From Clavelina lepadiformis (lineage: Eukaryota; Chordata; Ascidiacea; Aplousobranchia; Clavelinidae): 64,000 nucleotides of DNA. Within the stretch, counting starts at the first letter, position 1, and every line of letters starts with the position of its first letter. Positions 20,701-33,400 of this stretch are shown piece after piece. The translations under genes and the position numbers were made by a program. The notes beneath the pieces are model-generated. The model made no database searches, had not been told where the DNA came from, and saw only the letters and a program-made list of their open reading frames with translations. The stretch is taken from positions 23,498,860 through 23,562,859 of the forward strand of contig NC_135244.1 of the NCBI RefSeq assembly GCF_947623445.1, in the 5' to 3' direction.

Positions 20701-23700
20701 AATAACACTTGTTACTTCTTAGCGCTTTAAGCCAGTTCAACTCGTTTCATGAGCGCACTTCTCTCCCGAACCCGAAACACGGATTTTTCTGTCCTTTTCT
20801 ATTTCTCGAAACCTGGGTTTTAAAATGTTAACATCCGGATTTTTGGACAAATCCAGGAAAACGTTGGCGTTCACAATTTTCAAACATAGCAGAGTCGCTG
20901 TATAGTATTTACGCAATTTATTGTTTGATATTTGGTGATTATTTCATCACAATAGTTAGTTTGCGCAATATTTTTACTGGTAACCTGGGTATTAATTTGT
21001 ATTGCGTCATAAGCAGGAAAAAAAGAAACTTTGTTAATTTGATTAACAAGCAGAATATAACTTGGCACTTCAGACCTTTTATTTACTTAACACGAGCTTT
21101 CGCAAGCTTGAGCTCACATGATCAGGTGGACTATAGGTTATGAATATGCAAACAAGTAATAACACACTGGCACACACAGTGTATTCTCTGTAGGGCTTAC
21201 TCACAACATAAAAACACCATCAACTAAACATTTAAATTACATTTATTATACAAACTCACACATTCATACAATTAAAATGCGTTGATCGCGTAAGCTCTCT
21301 CATGTCGTTGAGTCTTTATGCTGAGGTTTACTCAAAGTTCATGACAAAATTTGACAACCAAAATGATTGCTGGAGTAAAAGAAAATTGCCGAACTAGTCG
21401 AATTTGGCAAAACCGAATTGAACGAACCAGAAAATTTGAAAATATTCACAATTTTGCCAGGATCGACAAAAATGAATTAATAAATTAAACGGAGACGAAT
21501 TGTGCAAATTTCACTATATTACAATGATGTTGATTTTACCTTAATTTTGAGTTGATTTTCGCAAAAAGTTCGTTTTTCTCAAAACTCAAAAACCGGGTTC
21601 ATCACTTATACCCGGAACTCGGTTGTTGAAATTCCCGAATTGGAAACTACTTTTCTCTCGTTTAAAAAAGTGAAAAATGAAAACGATTTCCGCGTCAGTC
21701 TGGTCGCTTTCTTGAGAAAAAATTGTGGCGTTTAGGAATTTTAGAAATTTATTTTACTTCAGGTCCAGTCTATGTTCCAGTGTTGTTGCTGAGCTTTGAA
21801 AAACTTTCCAGCTTACCAGGAATTAACTCATGTAAATAAACATCAAAGCGAGTAGAAATATTTACCCGCACGTGACACGCGTCGCTTACTTAACTCGACT
21901 CACTTAGGCTTACTCATGTAAAAAGGTTGATGACGTGTCATAACAAAAAGCGCAGAAACAAACGACGTGGTCTTTTGTGTCCAAGAGTTTAATCGATGCA
22001 AAACGCAGCTCAGAGAATAGAAGATCAACCCGCGGGTCACGTGTTAAATGTTCTATGATTTGAAATAACAGTCTGTGTGACGTCATAGATATCATACTTC
22101 CAACAATTTCTAAATTTGGCGCCTAAAATCATATTCCGTGTATTTTGAAACAAATTTATAAAAATCAGCAGAAGATAAAAGGAGCAACAAGAAATGGTCA
22201 AAGAAAATCTCACCACTGCAAAGGATTTGACTTTTCCTTCATAAAGTGCTGGAGCAATTATGCTCGAACTTCAAGCACAAGTGACGTGTTTGATTGATTG
22301 ATTGATGGTTTATTTTGAAAGGTTTGCTTTATGCGCTTGGAGGAAGGGTTAGCAACTATGCAACAAACACAGCAGAATGTTATGATCCACGAAGCGGAAA
22401 GTGGGAATATATTCCACCGATGAAAACCCTCAGATCTGGATTAACTGCTGTTGTATTAAACAACGCAATATACGCGATAGGTGAGTCTTGCTGCAAGTGC
22501 AAATATCTTTCAAATGTTTAAGGAGATTTATGACATGTCATTTTCTTTAAATGAATTAAATCAGGTGGATATGGTCTCTCTTCTGTTGAAAAATACAACC
22601 TGGACACAAAAACTTGGATTGACGTTCCATCTATGAATGAGGAAAGATGGGATGGATCAGCTTGTGTGGTGGATGGCCTTATATGGGTGTTTGCAGGGTG
22701 AGTATTTGTATGTATACCTAATTATTATACGTAACCATATTGTTTAATTTATATATTATGATATCATAAATTTCATCACCGAAATAATTATCATATAAAA
22801 AGTGATAACTATAATTGTCAATTGTTAGCCCTGAAGAGGTTGATTTAAAAAAAATTTGCAACAGCACTCCAGCATGCAGAATAGATCATTCGTAGTTAGA
22901 GACATGGAGAGTGACAGCAGTTCTTCAAGCAGCGATGAAGAATGTTTAGCGATAATAGCCGTTGCTCTGACATACAGACAAAGAAAGCACAGAGTGTAGG
23001 TTAGAAATACGTTTAAGAAAAAAGATATCAACAGCTACAAGCTTATTGAAGAACTCGCTATTGCAGATGGAGAAATGTACTTTCGGTATATGAGAATGAC
23101 CTCTATGACAATTTAATCATCACCGGCTGTTTCACAACTAGCAATTTTAAATTGTCACTCAGTGAAATTGTCAGCGATCAGTGCGTACCAGTACCAATAC
23201 CAATTTTTAAATTTTTACCGAAAAATGCAGTGATAATTTTAAATTACTATACCGGTGGAGTCGCAGCATTATAGTGGCAATAGCAGACCTCGGAAATGTT
23301 TGAATTGGTCACAAAGCCAATATTGTTAAATGTTTCTAGGTCATTATGACATCATCGAGCAAAACAATTATGTTATCTTGCCAAATGCATTCTTCACATA
23401 ACTAGCGAAGGAGTTTTACTTTGCGGAAGTAGCTTGTGACTGTCTGATTGTGAATGGTTAGGCAGTCTGGTATGAGTCGGCAGAAGATTCGAGAAGATTG
23501 GCAATTTTAAGGATGCCATCAAAGGATGGCATTTTTGAAATCAGCGCACCAAAATTAGCTAGAAAACGTTGGCATCATACAAAATAAAATTTTCATGCAG
23601 ACCAGTGTTATGAATGGTTAGGCAGTCTGGTATGATTCGGCAGAAGATTTGCTGCAGTAGCTTATAACCAAGTTGGTACCTAACTTAATCTCAGTTCCAG

Positions 23701-23998
23701 AGTATTTCAAATAACGCGATAAAAATCGTTTTTGGTTCGCTTTTCTGTTTATTATGGTTAATATATTCTGGATAACATGCTTTCCAATAATTAATTAACT
23801 TATATACAACCAGGTACAGTAATTATTTTGATGGACTTATCTATCATTTGCCAACATTTTGTGTTTAACAGTTTACTTTATATATTTTGTAGGTGTGATG
23901 GCAAAACAGTTGAGTTCTATGATCCAGCCACCAACAAATGGCAAGTATCGACCAACATGGACAGAATACGACGGTACCCTTGCGTGCTTTCCATCTGA
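17723..23998 (+). CDS. Kelch propeller exons K1-K6 of unit 2
   Basis: Six exons encode six blades: IGGLNC (K1), MGGWPLLG (K2), SGGFND (K3), LGGRVSN (K4), IGGYG (K5) and FAGCDG (K6). K5 is 12 nt shorter than in the other units: the DGSN segment after GGY is missing, in frame. K6 ends in CVLSI-stop as in unit 1. All splice sites in this block are canonical. The large K1-K2 intron holds a solo LTR (18764-19052) and the K5-K6 intron a decayed Harbinger copy. Confidence 0.75.
18764..19052 (-). mobile_element. Solo LTR, related to the Ty3/gypsy family
   Basis: 289 bp beginning TGTTACCGG and ending GTAACA, resembling the ends of the 226-bp LTRs. It shares internal blocks with them (CTGCAGTTAA, GGCACGTCT, AAGGCGCA). 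It is flanked by ATAG on both sides (18760-18763 and 19053-19056). Unit 1 keeps the unoccupied site (AAAATAGAATTG near 4,485). No internal coding region is present, so this is a recombined solo LTR. Confidence 0.8.
21893..22035 (+). repeat. Copy of the window-start intron segment (unit 2)
   Basis: This segment of the K3-K4 intron is the closest match to bases 1-143, including GAATAGAAGATCAACC and GCGGGT at the breakpoint. Confidence 0.7.
22775..23268 (+). mobile_element. PIF/Harbinger remnant, left end lost (unit 2)
   Basis: From 22,874 it carries the same transposase N-terminal segment (acidic Ser-rich start, then RKHRV and YKLIEELAIADGEMYFRYMRM), here with an in-frame stop (TAG at about 22,997). 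The right end meets TTA at 23269-23271 as in units 1 and 3. The left terminus and some flank are deleted. The catalytic region is missing. Confidence 0.6.
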
Positions 23999-24905
23999 AG
24001 TTTTGTTGGATTTTGATTTGTTTATCTGGATGTGTTTGACAGTTCATTTAATTTATTTCGTGATTCGTCGAAATCTTTTTTATCTTCATTGTTTTATTTG
24101 CTAATTTTGATCAGTAATCATTTGGCATTTAATTTTGACGTCATAAGAGCGATCATTCTGAAATTTGATGTTTTGTGCTTGGGAATTCTTTTACGTCGTT
24201 TCCGTCAGCTTAAAATTTTTTAATCAAATTTGTCGTCTTAAACTACTTTGTTTGTACAAACGAATATTTGATTTCAATTAAATGTATTTCCTGCTTTTAT
24301 TGTCTGTCCTTTCAATTTATAAAATTTATTCCAGTATATCTTTGTATTTCCATCTATACAATGTCTCTCTACCTTGGATGTCTCAAAAAATAAAATTGTT
24401 TTAAATATGGGCTCATTTATCGTTGACATTAATCGAATATTTCCATTTTAACCCGATGATTGTTTCGTTTTCGTTTTTTAACCCTTATTATAAATTTTCT
24501 CAAACTTTTACCTGTTGTTGGTTGTTTTCCTCACATGACGTTATTATCAGTAGTTTAATTTATTCGATTCTGTGTGGATTGTTTTATTATTGTAGCTAGA
24601 TTGTGATTGTGATTTTTTTTAAATTCATTTTAGCATCGACCTTATTAATAAAATGATACTTTATGCCTGGATATCATACACTTCAGCAATGACAGTAGTA
24701 ATAATACAAGCGCCAGATGATACTTGATACACTCTAAACGGTAGTTCAGCACTTTCAAACATTTGCCTTTTCATAATAAGTTAATCAATAAGTCAAAAGA
24801 TATAATTAACCAATCTACTACACTAACTACAGTATCCATGCATGTGGAGGCATCTGCTTTATAATAAAAACCGATTACTTGCTGGGCAGTGAAGTGAACA
24901 TTCCG
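23999..24905 (+). other. 3' flank of unit 2, duplicated behind unit 3
   Basis: This non-coding sequence matches 43,287-44,175 almost throughout, including CCTTGGATGTCTCAAAA and a GTTCAGCACTTTCAAACATTT block. It contains AATAAA at 24389-24394 and 24647-24652, possible polyadenylation signals. Both are altered in the unit 3 copy. Homology ends near 24,905 / 44,175, which marks the edge of the duplicated block. Confidence 0.55.
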
Positions 24906-25254
24906 TTTTGAAATTAAAACATTGTTAATGTTAAAAGCTGTACTTCGCTCATGCTCACCACTATTAGTCAGCTATAGCAGGTGCAACTACAATTATCTCT
25001 GTCCTCAAATAACAATCGCCTAAACGTCGCATTTTCTGTAATGAATTAAAAGCAGTTATAAATTAAAATCATCTTAGTTAAAATAAAAGGAAATTGAAAG
25101 AAAAACTTTCTAGGAAAAATCAAAAAGTTTACAAAATTTCGCCACCTCCAGAAACAAGGCAAACGAACCCCAAGTTGATTTTTAGCATCTCCTTGGAAAG
25201 TTTCCCAATACTTTATTTTCTTGATTAAAAGCAGCTCTTGAATAGAAACCACCC

Positions 25255-25865
25255 TTGAATAGAAGCTAGTTACTCTTAACCTCGGGCAAATCATTTTTAA
25301 AAGATTTGTATCGCTTGTCTTGACACACCCAAGTTTTGGTGAACGAGTTAACAATATGGAAGATTCGCTTTGACCACCTTACATGTTGGGTCATTATAGC
25401 CCAGACGGTCAAATTTAATACAACTGAAAATTAATATGTGTTTATCTGATCGTATACAAGTCATTGTTAGGACAGCTTCTAACCAGCAATAATCTACGCC
25501 TTACGATGAGATTCGTCAATATCGAGAAATAGCCGCGAATTATCATCAACTTCACTGATTACCTCGCTCGATTCGGAATGACAGTCGCAAGTCGGCAAGT
25601 AACATTGACGGATTGCTCTGCTATACGTCCAGAAGCGCAGTGGACTTGCATACGATAAGATAAACAAATATTAATTTCCAGTTGTTTTATTAAATTTGAA
25701 AGTTTGAGCTATAATGACCCGACATGTAAGGTGGTTAAAGCGAATCTTCCATATTGTTAACTCGTTCACCAAAACTTGGGTGTGTCAAGACAAGCGATAA
25801 AATCTTTTAAAAATAATTTGCCTGAGGGTAAGGGTAACTAGTGACGTAAGTCTACGGTATGCAAC
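25255..25865. repeat. Large inverted repeat (arms about 25,255-25,445 and 25,680-25,865)
   Basis: The left arm carries the exact complement of right-arm segments, for example TTGTTAACTCGTTCACC in the right arm (from about 25,756) and its complement in the left. The arms are about 185 bp with a spacer of about 235 bp. Part of the left arm plus the spacer is also found, complemented, at about 27,975-28,230. No open frame is seen. Confidence 0.7.
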
Positions 25866-27650
25866 CAAATACGGGGATGTTAACAAAGCAAAGGTAATCA
25901 CCGTGACAATTACGTCACATTGGCTTTACTACTATATTGACTAGGTTCTGTCGTAACCGAACAACAACTACACTAGATGAATGTTAAAAACTAAATGCCA
26001 TAGTGTCAGCAACAGCATCTTAAGGGGTCACTTCCCATTAGGTAAACAATTTTAAGCGGGCAACACGGCGATAGTGACGATGTCGCGTCATATTAAAAAT
26101 AGAAATAAATTTTCCGGTTTAAAGCGCACGTGACGTCGTTATGGGTTTGTTACGGTTTTGGCGATAGGTGGTTGCAGGTCCAGGTTAAGTAGTAAATTTG
26201 CTTTGTGTTGGAAATTTTGTTTTTTTTGGAGTATTTGTCCTAAAATTTCAAGCTCAAAACTTGCTGTAAAGTTGAGGCGGTTGTTGCAGAACTCTTTGGA
26301 CAAGGATTCTGTCCAAACTAAGGCTGTAGGCAGTTCTAGCCCAAATCTCGTTGTAAGCCAAAATTCATAGTAGGTTTATGATGTGGTTTTACGATAGTAG
26401 CTTCTTGATTTAGTATACTTTGCATTGAAAAGCCTATCTCTTTAAATTGGGTCATGACCCTTTAAGCCTTACGCACACGTTGCTGCGTATACTGTGTATG
26501 GGTAAAAGCGGATAGAAACAAGTCATCCGTTTTTGTGCGCTACAAGTGAATGAACTTGTACGTAAATACTGTGATACTGAGTGATGCTGATACTGTGTAA
26601 AACCACCTTCAAACCTTTCAGGTACACTGCACAGCTCTCAGTGTTTTCAACAAAAATAGGAAAAAAGCACTAAAAATATTAACTATTTTTTAGTGTTATA
26701 AACAGTCCGAGGATAAAAACTACGATATCATACCACACCAGTTTTATAGGCAATTTTTATGGCGCTCACGAAGGCTAATCATAGGCCTGTGTCTTGTATG
26801 GGAGACTTGCATTTAAACACAGGGAGACTTACTCCGAAAAAATTAGAGTCTATGTTTTACGCCACGCAAGTTTTAAAAATCTAATTAATTATTTTCCGCC
26901 ACAGCTAGTTCTTATTTCAATAAATGGAGTCGATTCTATTCGGCATTCGCTTCCCTGCTCGGCTGTGTCACTGCCACTGTCAAGTTACAACTGTCAAGAG
27001 ATGAAACTAAAGGGTATTTGACTGTACGTGCAATCTTTGTTAGCGCGTTTCTTTTCTTATGACATGATTTTATGACGCCACGCCAGAAAAGTCTAAGCTG
27101 ATATTTACGCCAGTAGCGTAACGATATTCGCTCAATCGCCAGAGCGTCAGAGCAAAAGATCAGCCGAAAACCAAAAAATTGACGGCGCGCGAAGAGAAAG
27201 AAAGAAACAAAACGAGAGCAAAGGAAGGAGGGAGTGAAAAAGTCTTGTACCGAAACTAGGATGAAAGAGCGAACTGATATCACTTGCACTGACATCATTG
27301 ATAATCGCTAAGTACAATTATGGCAAGGAGATGGGGGCATGTTGCACTTTCATCCATGAATGAATACAATAGACTTTGAATTTGTGGTACTTTTTAAACT
27401 AGTAGCGGTAAGGGGGCCGCTACTATAAGTTCGAAAAATTCGTTTGATAATTTCATAAACCCATAAAACATTTAGAGACCAAATATAAAGCAAACGATTG
27501 CATTTATAAGTGAAATTGATTGTTTGTTTTGAGATCTAAAGTTCTGGTCAGAAAGTTAAACTATTTTCCACCCTGACCGCGAGTGCGATCTTTACGTTTT
27601 TTTTGTATTGACTCTGTGGCGGTTGGCATTACGCCATCAAAAGTGGCGCA
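25657..27650 (+). repeat. Intergenic repeat, copy A
   Basis: Non-coding, AT-rich, and repeated in the same orientation at about 28,164-29,600. Shared landmarks include GTAACTAGTGACGTAAG, CAACACGGC, AAAGCGCACGTGACGTCG and a purine-rich tail around 27,195-27,240. Copy A has about 240 extra bases at 26,695-26,930 and extra sequence at 27,248-27,590. Confidence 0.7.
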
Positions 27651-28163
27651 TAGCATTTATAAAAGGTTTATAAATGAATTATTCTCACTACTATTGTACA
27701 TAGTTTACTAAAATGATGGTAAACATGATAACACAAGATGGGCTTCAGCCAGTATTTAATACCAACGAGCTTGATATTTCGATTGCCGATGTCAGAATTG
27801 ATGTAACATTTTAACGATGTCTACTGCGCTACTGGACGTATAGCAGAGGTAATCAGTGAAGTTGATGATATTATGGCGATTGTAGTACTGAATTGTAATC
27901 CATCTACGTACGTAACGAAGCACGTATACAGTGTAAAGCCGGCTTAAAACATCTGTAACATTTTAACGATATCTACTGCGCTACTGGTCGCATAGCAGAG
28001 CAATCCGTCAATGTTACTTGCCGACTTGCGACTGTCATTCCGAATCGAGCGACGTAATCAGTGAAATTGGTGCTATTTCGCGGCTATTTCTCGATATTGA
28101 CGAATCTCATTTTAAGGCGTAGATTATTGCTGGTTAGTGGCTGTCCTAAGAATGACTTTCATA

Positions 28164-29600
28164 CGGTCAAATAAATACACGTTAATTTTCAGTTGTATTA
28201 AATTTGACCGTCTGGGCTATAATGACCCAACATGTAAGGTGGTCAAAGCGAATTTTTCATATTGTTAACTCGTTCACCATAACTTGAGTGTGTCAAGACT
28301 AGCGATGAAATTCTTTTAAAAATAATTTACCCAAGAGTAATGGTAACTAGTGACGTAAGTTTACGGTATGCAACCAAATATGGGCATGGTAACGAAGCAA
28401 AGGTAGTCACCGTGACGATTACCTCACATTGGCTTAACTACTTCTTGACTAGGTTCTGTCGTAACCGAAAAACAACTAAATGAATGTTGAAAACTAAATG
28501 CCGTAGTGTCAGCAACAGCACCTTAAGGGGTCACATTCTATTAAGAAGACAATTTTAAGTGGGCAACACGGCCATTGTGACCATGTCGCGTCATACTGAA
28601 AAAATAGGATTTTTTCCGGTCCAAAGCGCACGTGACGTCGATGTGGGTTTGTTACGGTTTTGACGATAGCTGGTTGCAGGTCCAGGCTAAGTTGTAAATT
28701 TACTGTGTGTTGGAAATTTGATTTTTTGGAGTATTTATCCTAAAGTTTCAAGTTCAAAAGTTGCTACAAAGTTGAGGTGGTTGTTGTAGAACTTTTAGGA
28801 CAAGGATTCTGTCCAAACTAAGACTGTAGGCAGTTCCAGCCCAGATCTCGTTGCAAGCCAAAATTCAGGGGAGGTTTATGATGCGGTTTTACGATACTAG
28901 CTTCTTGATTTAATGTACTTTGCATTGAAAAGCTTATCTCTTTAAATTGGGTCATGAACCCTTAAGTTTTACGCACACGTTGCTGCGTACACTGTGTATA
29001 AGTAAAAGCGGATAAAAACAAGCCATCCGTGTTTGTGCACTACCAGTGAATGAACTTGTACGTAAATACTGTGATACTGATGCTGATACTGTGTAAAACC
29101 ACCTTCAAACCTTTCAGGTACACTCCACAGCTCTCAGTGTTTTCAAAAGAAATAAGAAAAAAGCACTAAAAATATTAACTGTCGGATTAACTAAAAATAT
29201 AATGGAGTCGATTCTATTCGGCATTCGCTTCCCTGCTCATCCGGGTCACTGCCACTATCAAGTTACAACTGTCAAGAGAAAAAACTTAAGGGTATTTGAC
29301 TTCGCTTGCAATCTCTGTGTGCGCGCATTTCTTTTCTTGTGATATGATTTTATGACGTCACGTCAGAAAAGCTTAAGCTGATATTTACGCCAGTAGCGTA
29401 ACGATATTCGCTCATTCGCCAAATGTTAGATCAAAACGTCCGCCGTCTGTGAAAACCAAGAAAATGAAGCCGTCCGAAGAGAAAGAAAGAAACATAAACG
29501 AGAGAAGAGACAGGAGGGAATGAAAAAGTCTTGTGCGATGTTTATGCTCTTTATGTATTGACCCTATTGGTTGACGTTACGCCACCAAAAGATTACACCA
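28164..29600 (+). repeat. Intergenic repeat, copy B
   Basis: A direct copy of 25,657-27,650 without the internal extra segments. It is preceded at 27,975-28,164 by sequence that is inverted relative to 25,445-25,640. No coding capacity is seen. A non-autonomous transposon or nested foldback element is the likeliest origin. Confidence 0.7.
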
Positions 29601-30488
29601 ACAATTATGACATAACACGGATGTGACGTCCAACGCAATAGAGAAGCGACGTTTTAGTTGCCGTGAAAAATACCTTTTGACGGGATCAACTTTGTGCTTG
29701 GCTGTTGTCTTTTTATTCACAGTTGAGAGACAAACAATTGTTTGATGTTAGTATGTAGGGAGTTACAGATTTAACAGATTATATAATATTAATAGATTTA
29801 AGCTGAAGTCAGATTGCTACAAACTCTAACTCTTACACCGAAACCCCACTGGCGATCCCGAAACATGTGATCCAGTAACAAGCCTACCCCACATTAGTGA
29901 CCACGACTCGCTACGAACTCTACAAGCTTCATTTTGCGTATGCTCAATTAAAAACGCTTACGATTTCTTGTGTTTTTTATGGGGTATTTGCTTTGTTATA
30001 CCTTTTAACATGGGCAAATTTATGAAGTTTAGCGAACCATAATGCAGTAGGCTAACTAGTCGGTCAAAGCATGGTCAGACTGTCAATGGACTCTTTGTAC
30101 TGTGGTGGTATCAGTTACATCGTACGTCACTGAACAACACACACCTGACCTAACCATCACACCACTAACCTCACCAATACCATCACACCACACCACTAAC
30201 ACCATACACCTGCGACAAAGGTATTACTTCATCTAGGGACGACAATGGCGTGACGAAGGCATCTTTTGTAAACGAAATATGTTCTATTCTTTATCAAGGC
30301 CTGTTGTAATCAGCTGTTGAGGCTGTAGGTTGTCTACGGATGTAGGTTTTATTGTAAATATTTGAAACATCAAACTATTTCAAGTTGAACTGTTTGTTTT
30401 TCTCATCAGTTTTAGACATTTATAGCCTAGATTTAACAATCAGTTTTTTCCTGCTCAATTGTTAAATTGACTACGTCATCGCAACAAC
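29601..30488 (+). other. Presumed upstream region of unit 3
   Basis: About 890 bases without a supportable gene. A simple CACACCACTAAC-rich stretch lies at about 30,140-30,210. If the five-codon first exon at 30489 is real, the promoter and 5' UTR of unit 3 lie here. I cannot place a TATA box or start site with confidence. Confidence 0.3.
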
Positions 30489-33400
30489 ATGGCATCACCA
30501 AATGTAAGTGAAATTATGACGTCATTAACATTGTCATAGTGCATAGGATGAATTAATTTGATGATGTCACGAAGATTGATGGGTCTTCGCGAAATTTATA
30601 TTGACGAAATTGCGAATAAGTGTGAATTTAGTTACTTCTAAATCAGTTTAACTTTTCATTAATTGTTCGTCACTTGTTGATCTATTTGCTTGATTATTAT
30701 TGTTTATTATTACTGTACTACTTATGACCATTATTTTTAAATTTTCGACAACTTTAACAACGTTTTTTAACTGCTCCTCATATATTCAAGAAATGTCGAG
30801 CACAACACACAAATACTTTCATGATTCTGAGCAAATTGCAATCGGGTTTAAAGCAGAGATTTTTTAAGTTTATTTCCTGAAATTGATTTGAATACCAGGC
30901 ATCGAATCATAGCGAGGTAAATGGATTGTCCTTGATAAACGATTTCCTGTTATTGTGTCTGTGTGTCCGGTTCAATTCGGCATCGGTTCAACTTGTTAAG
31001 CTTTTAATTTGTCGACAATTTTTTTTCTGTTCATTGAAAAGTTCCACATTTTCCTCACGAGTCACTTCGATGTGACGTATGAATACGTCACCTCTTGTCC
31101 TTATGTGAATCATTTGGTCCGTTAAGATTTAAATGAATTGTGAAGATCACTAATATCTTTAGTAAATGGTTTCGATTAATCTTTTTGGCTTGGTGAGGAA
31201 TGCGGTAAAACCCTCTTCTTGGTTTGCATATTATTAAGAGGATTTCGTTGTTTAATAACCTTCATATTGTCTAAGCAACATCATATCACAAACTTTTACG
31301 TTTGTTTTTCTCAGTTAGTTCGTGACGTACACGAACCTTCAACCCAAGCAAGAAAAAATTAAAAACATCTCTTTACATAAGCATTGGGCTGTCATTGGGA
31401 ATAGCGTTAAAATTTCATTTTCTTTTTAGTAGAAATCTTGTCTTTGTAGACTTCCAGCCCAAGCAAGCACATCATGATCAGCTACAACTGGAGTGACTCG
31501 AAGGAGTTGGCGCATAAGGTGGGTTGTGCTCAATTATGTTGCGATGTCTTGAAAATTTATATCAACTGTTGATCGATGAATCTTCCTCGAGTGGGAGCCA
31601 TATTTATTTCACCATCTGCGTGGAATCATTATGCTTTTTTATACATTTGATTGTTATCATTGCCTAGTTTGACCCAGTTAATTTAAGTGAGAAGCAAATC
31701 CAAAAATAAATTTGTCCTAAATCAAAGCACAGGTGTCAAAGAAATCAGTGGCAAAAATATACAAAATCATTGCTTATAATGACGTAAATGGCGGTCATTA
31801 CAGTGTTACGTCACAATATAAAATCAATGAGTATAACTTAGGTATTTAGATGAAGTATAAATGGAATATTTTGTGTGGTCAACAAGCAATAAGCATAATT
31901 AAAGTTTACTTTATAACAAGAATGTTTTTCGGTGAAATAAAACAAAGCTAAACTTCCGCTGATGTATTTGTACTGAATGTAAATGCTAAGCAACAGTCCA
32001 GTTTTCGTCGTTGGCGCTAACCTTGTTTGATCCCGGTAACTGCAGTAAAGAGAACAATCCTTTTCTGAATTACAGCCAACATTTTGTTGTTGAAGGCAAA
32101 GTATTTTTATTTAGAAATGTCCACTTTGATTCTTTTTTAAATTGCAAGCGTTCTATGCATCGACCTGTAAAGATTTCGCTCAGGTCGGTAGCTTATAAAA
32201 TTGTGTACATAGTAAATAGAAAAATATTTGAAAACGGTTGCCTGGATTTTGGTTTTACAGTGCTTTGTATCCTACTCATTGGCTTTGCTCGACATGAGGT
32301 CACATTACGTGGTCAGCGTGGTATGTGACGTGAAATACGTAATAATAGGTTACGAGTAAGCTACAAACCGGCGTAAAATAAAAACTAGGCAAATCTTTTT
32401 CCAATGTCTTTTCATCTCGATATAAAAAAATTCATTCCATTCGTTGAATTGTTGCTTCATCAACTCGACGTGGTTTATTCTAGATCAATGATCGTTTGTA
32501 TGATGCTGGGTACCAGGTTTGGATCGACAAGGAACAGATGAAAGGAGATATGTACGAAATGATGGGCCGAGCTGTGAACAACGCTCACGTGGTTCTGATG
32601 TTCACTTCTTCCAACTACGAGAGAAGTGCTAATTGCCAGAGTGAAGCGAACTATGCAAAAGATCTGAAGAAGAAAATTATCCCAATTCGTGTCCAGAAAG
32701 GATACGAACCAAACCCCAAAATTGGTAACAAATTAAATCTTAGTAACTAGGTTTTGGAATCGTAAAAATCTTTGGCTCGTGGCAAGCCGAGCTTTTGACT
32801 TTAACCTTCATGAGTGCCCGAGCCGAGCTCGTATGACGTCATATTAAAAGATGTGTAAATCCGAGCCAAACATCGTTATAGTGTTGGCTTCGTCCAGATT
32901 GTGTACTTCACGTTTATCTCACGTTTGCTGCTTGCTTCACATTTGCTTTAGCATTTGACAAACACAAATTGTGAGATTGATATTTTAAGAACACAAATTA
33001 GTTGTAAGTTACATCGTGTACACACTCGCGCATAATGAAGTCGTAGCTTCTTGAAGCAGAAAACGTTTAAAACTGGTTCGGGCTCGTGCTTGTCGCATCT
33101 CTGAAATAATGTAAAAATCGAGATAAAACTTAAATACCCAGAATAACAATTTTGAAATAGTTGTCTTGTTTTTATTCCACAAAACTTGTATAACTGCGTG
33201 ATGACGTTCTTAGGCATGATGACAGCAGGCTTGCTCTACTACGACTTCAGTAAAGGATCTTTTGATGACAATTTCAATAAACTTTTTCATGAGATAGGTG
33301 AGTTTATCATTCAAGTTTTACTCTTGTTTCTCAGATATTTGGTCAATTCAAAATTGCAGCTTCTTGTAAATTTATTAATTTAATTTTAATTTATTAAGTG

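Larger units (their letters stand above)
16041..23998 (+). pseudogene. Unit 2: BACK-kelch (KLHL-type) gene lacking BTB and one splice donor
   Basis: Exons: BACK 16041-16258, 16827-16976 and 17234-17327; kelch 17723-17817, 19512-19710, 20158-20298, 22322-22480, 22565-22697 and 23893-23998 (stop TGA at 23996). All are open and match unit 4 in phase. The BTB exon that should precede 16041 is absent, since the sequence upstream is the recombinant junction and the retrotransposon. The donor after the first BACK exon reads ATAAAC where unit 4 has GTAAAC. Read-through stops within about 11 codons. Polyadenylation-like AATAAA sites lie at 24389 and 24647. KLHL proteins are normally Cullin-3 adaptors, and without BTB this one could not act as one. 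Confidence 0.65.

Noticed and set aside
26936..27298. 120-codon minus-strand open frame in the intergenic repeat
   Set aside because: It lies in a repeated, purine-rich region and is not conserved in the second copy (around 29,200-29,530).
32011..32328. 105-codon plus-strand open frame in TIR intron 1 of unit 3
   Set aside because: No domain, no support from the equivalent intron of unit 1, and it is flanked by correct splice sites of the TIR gene.
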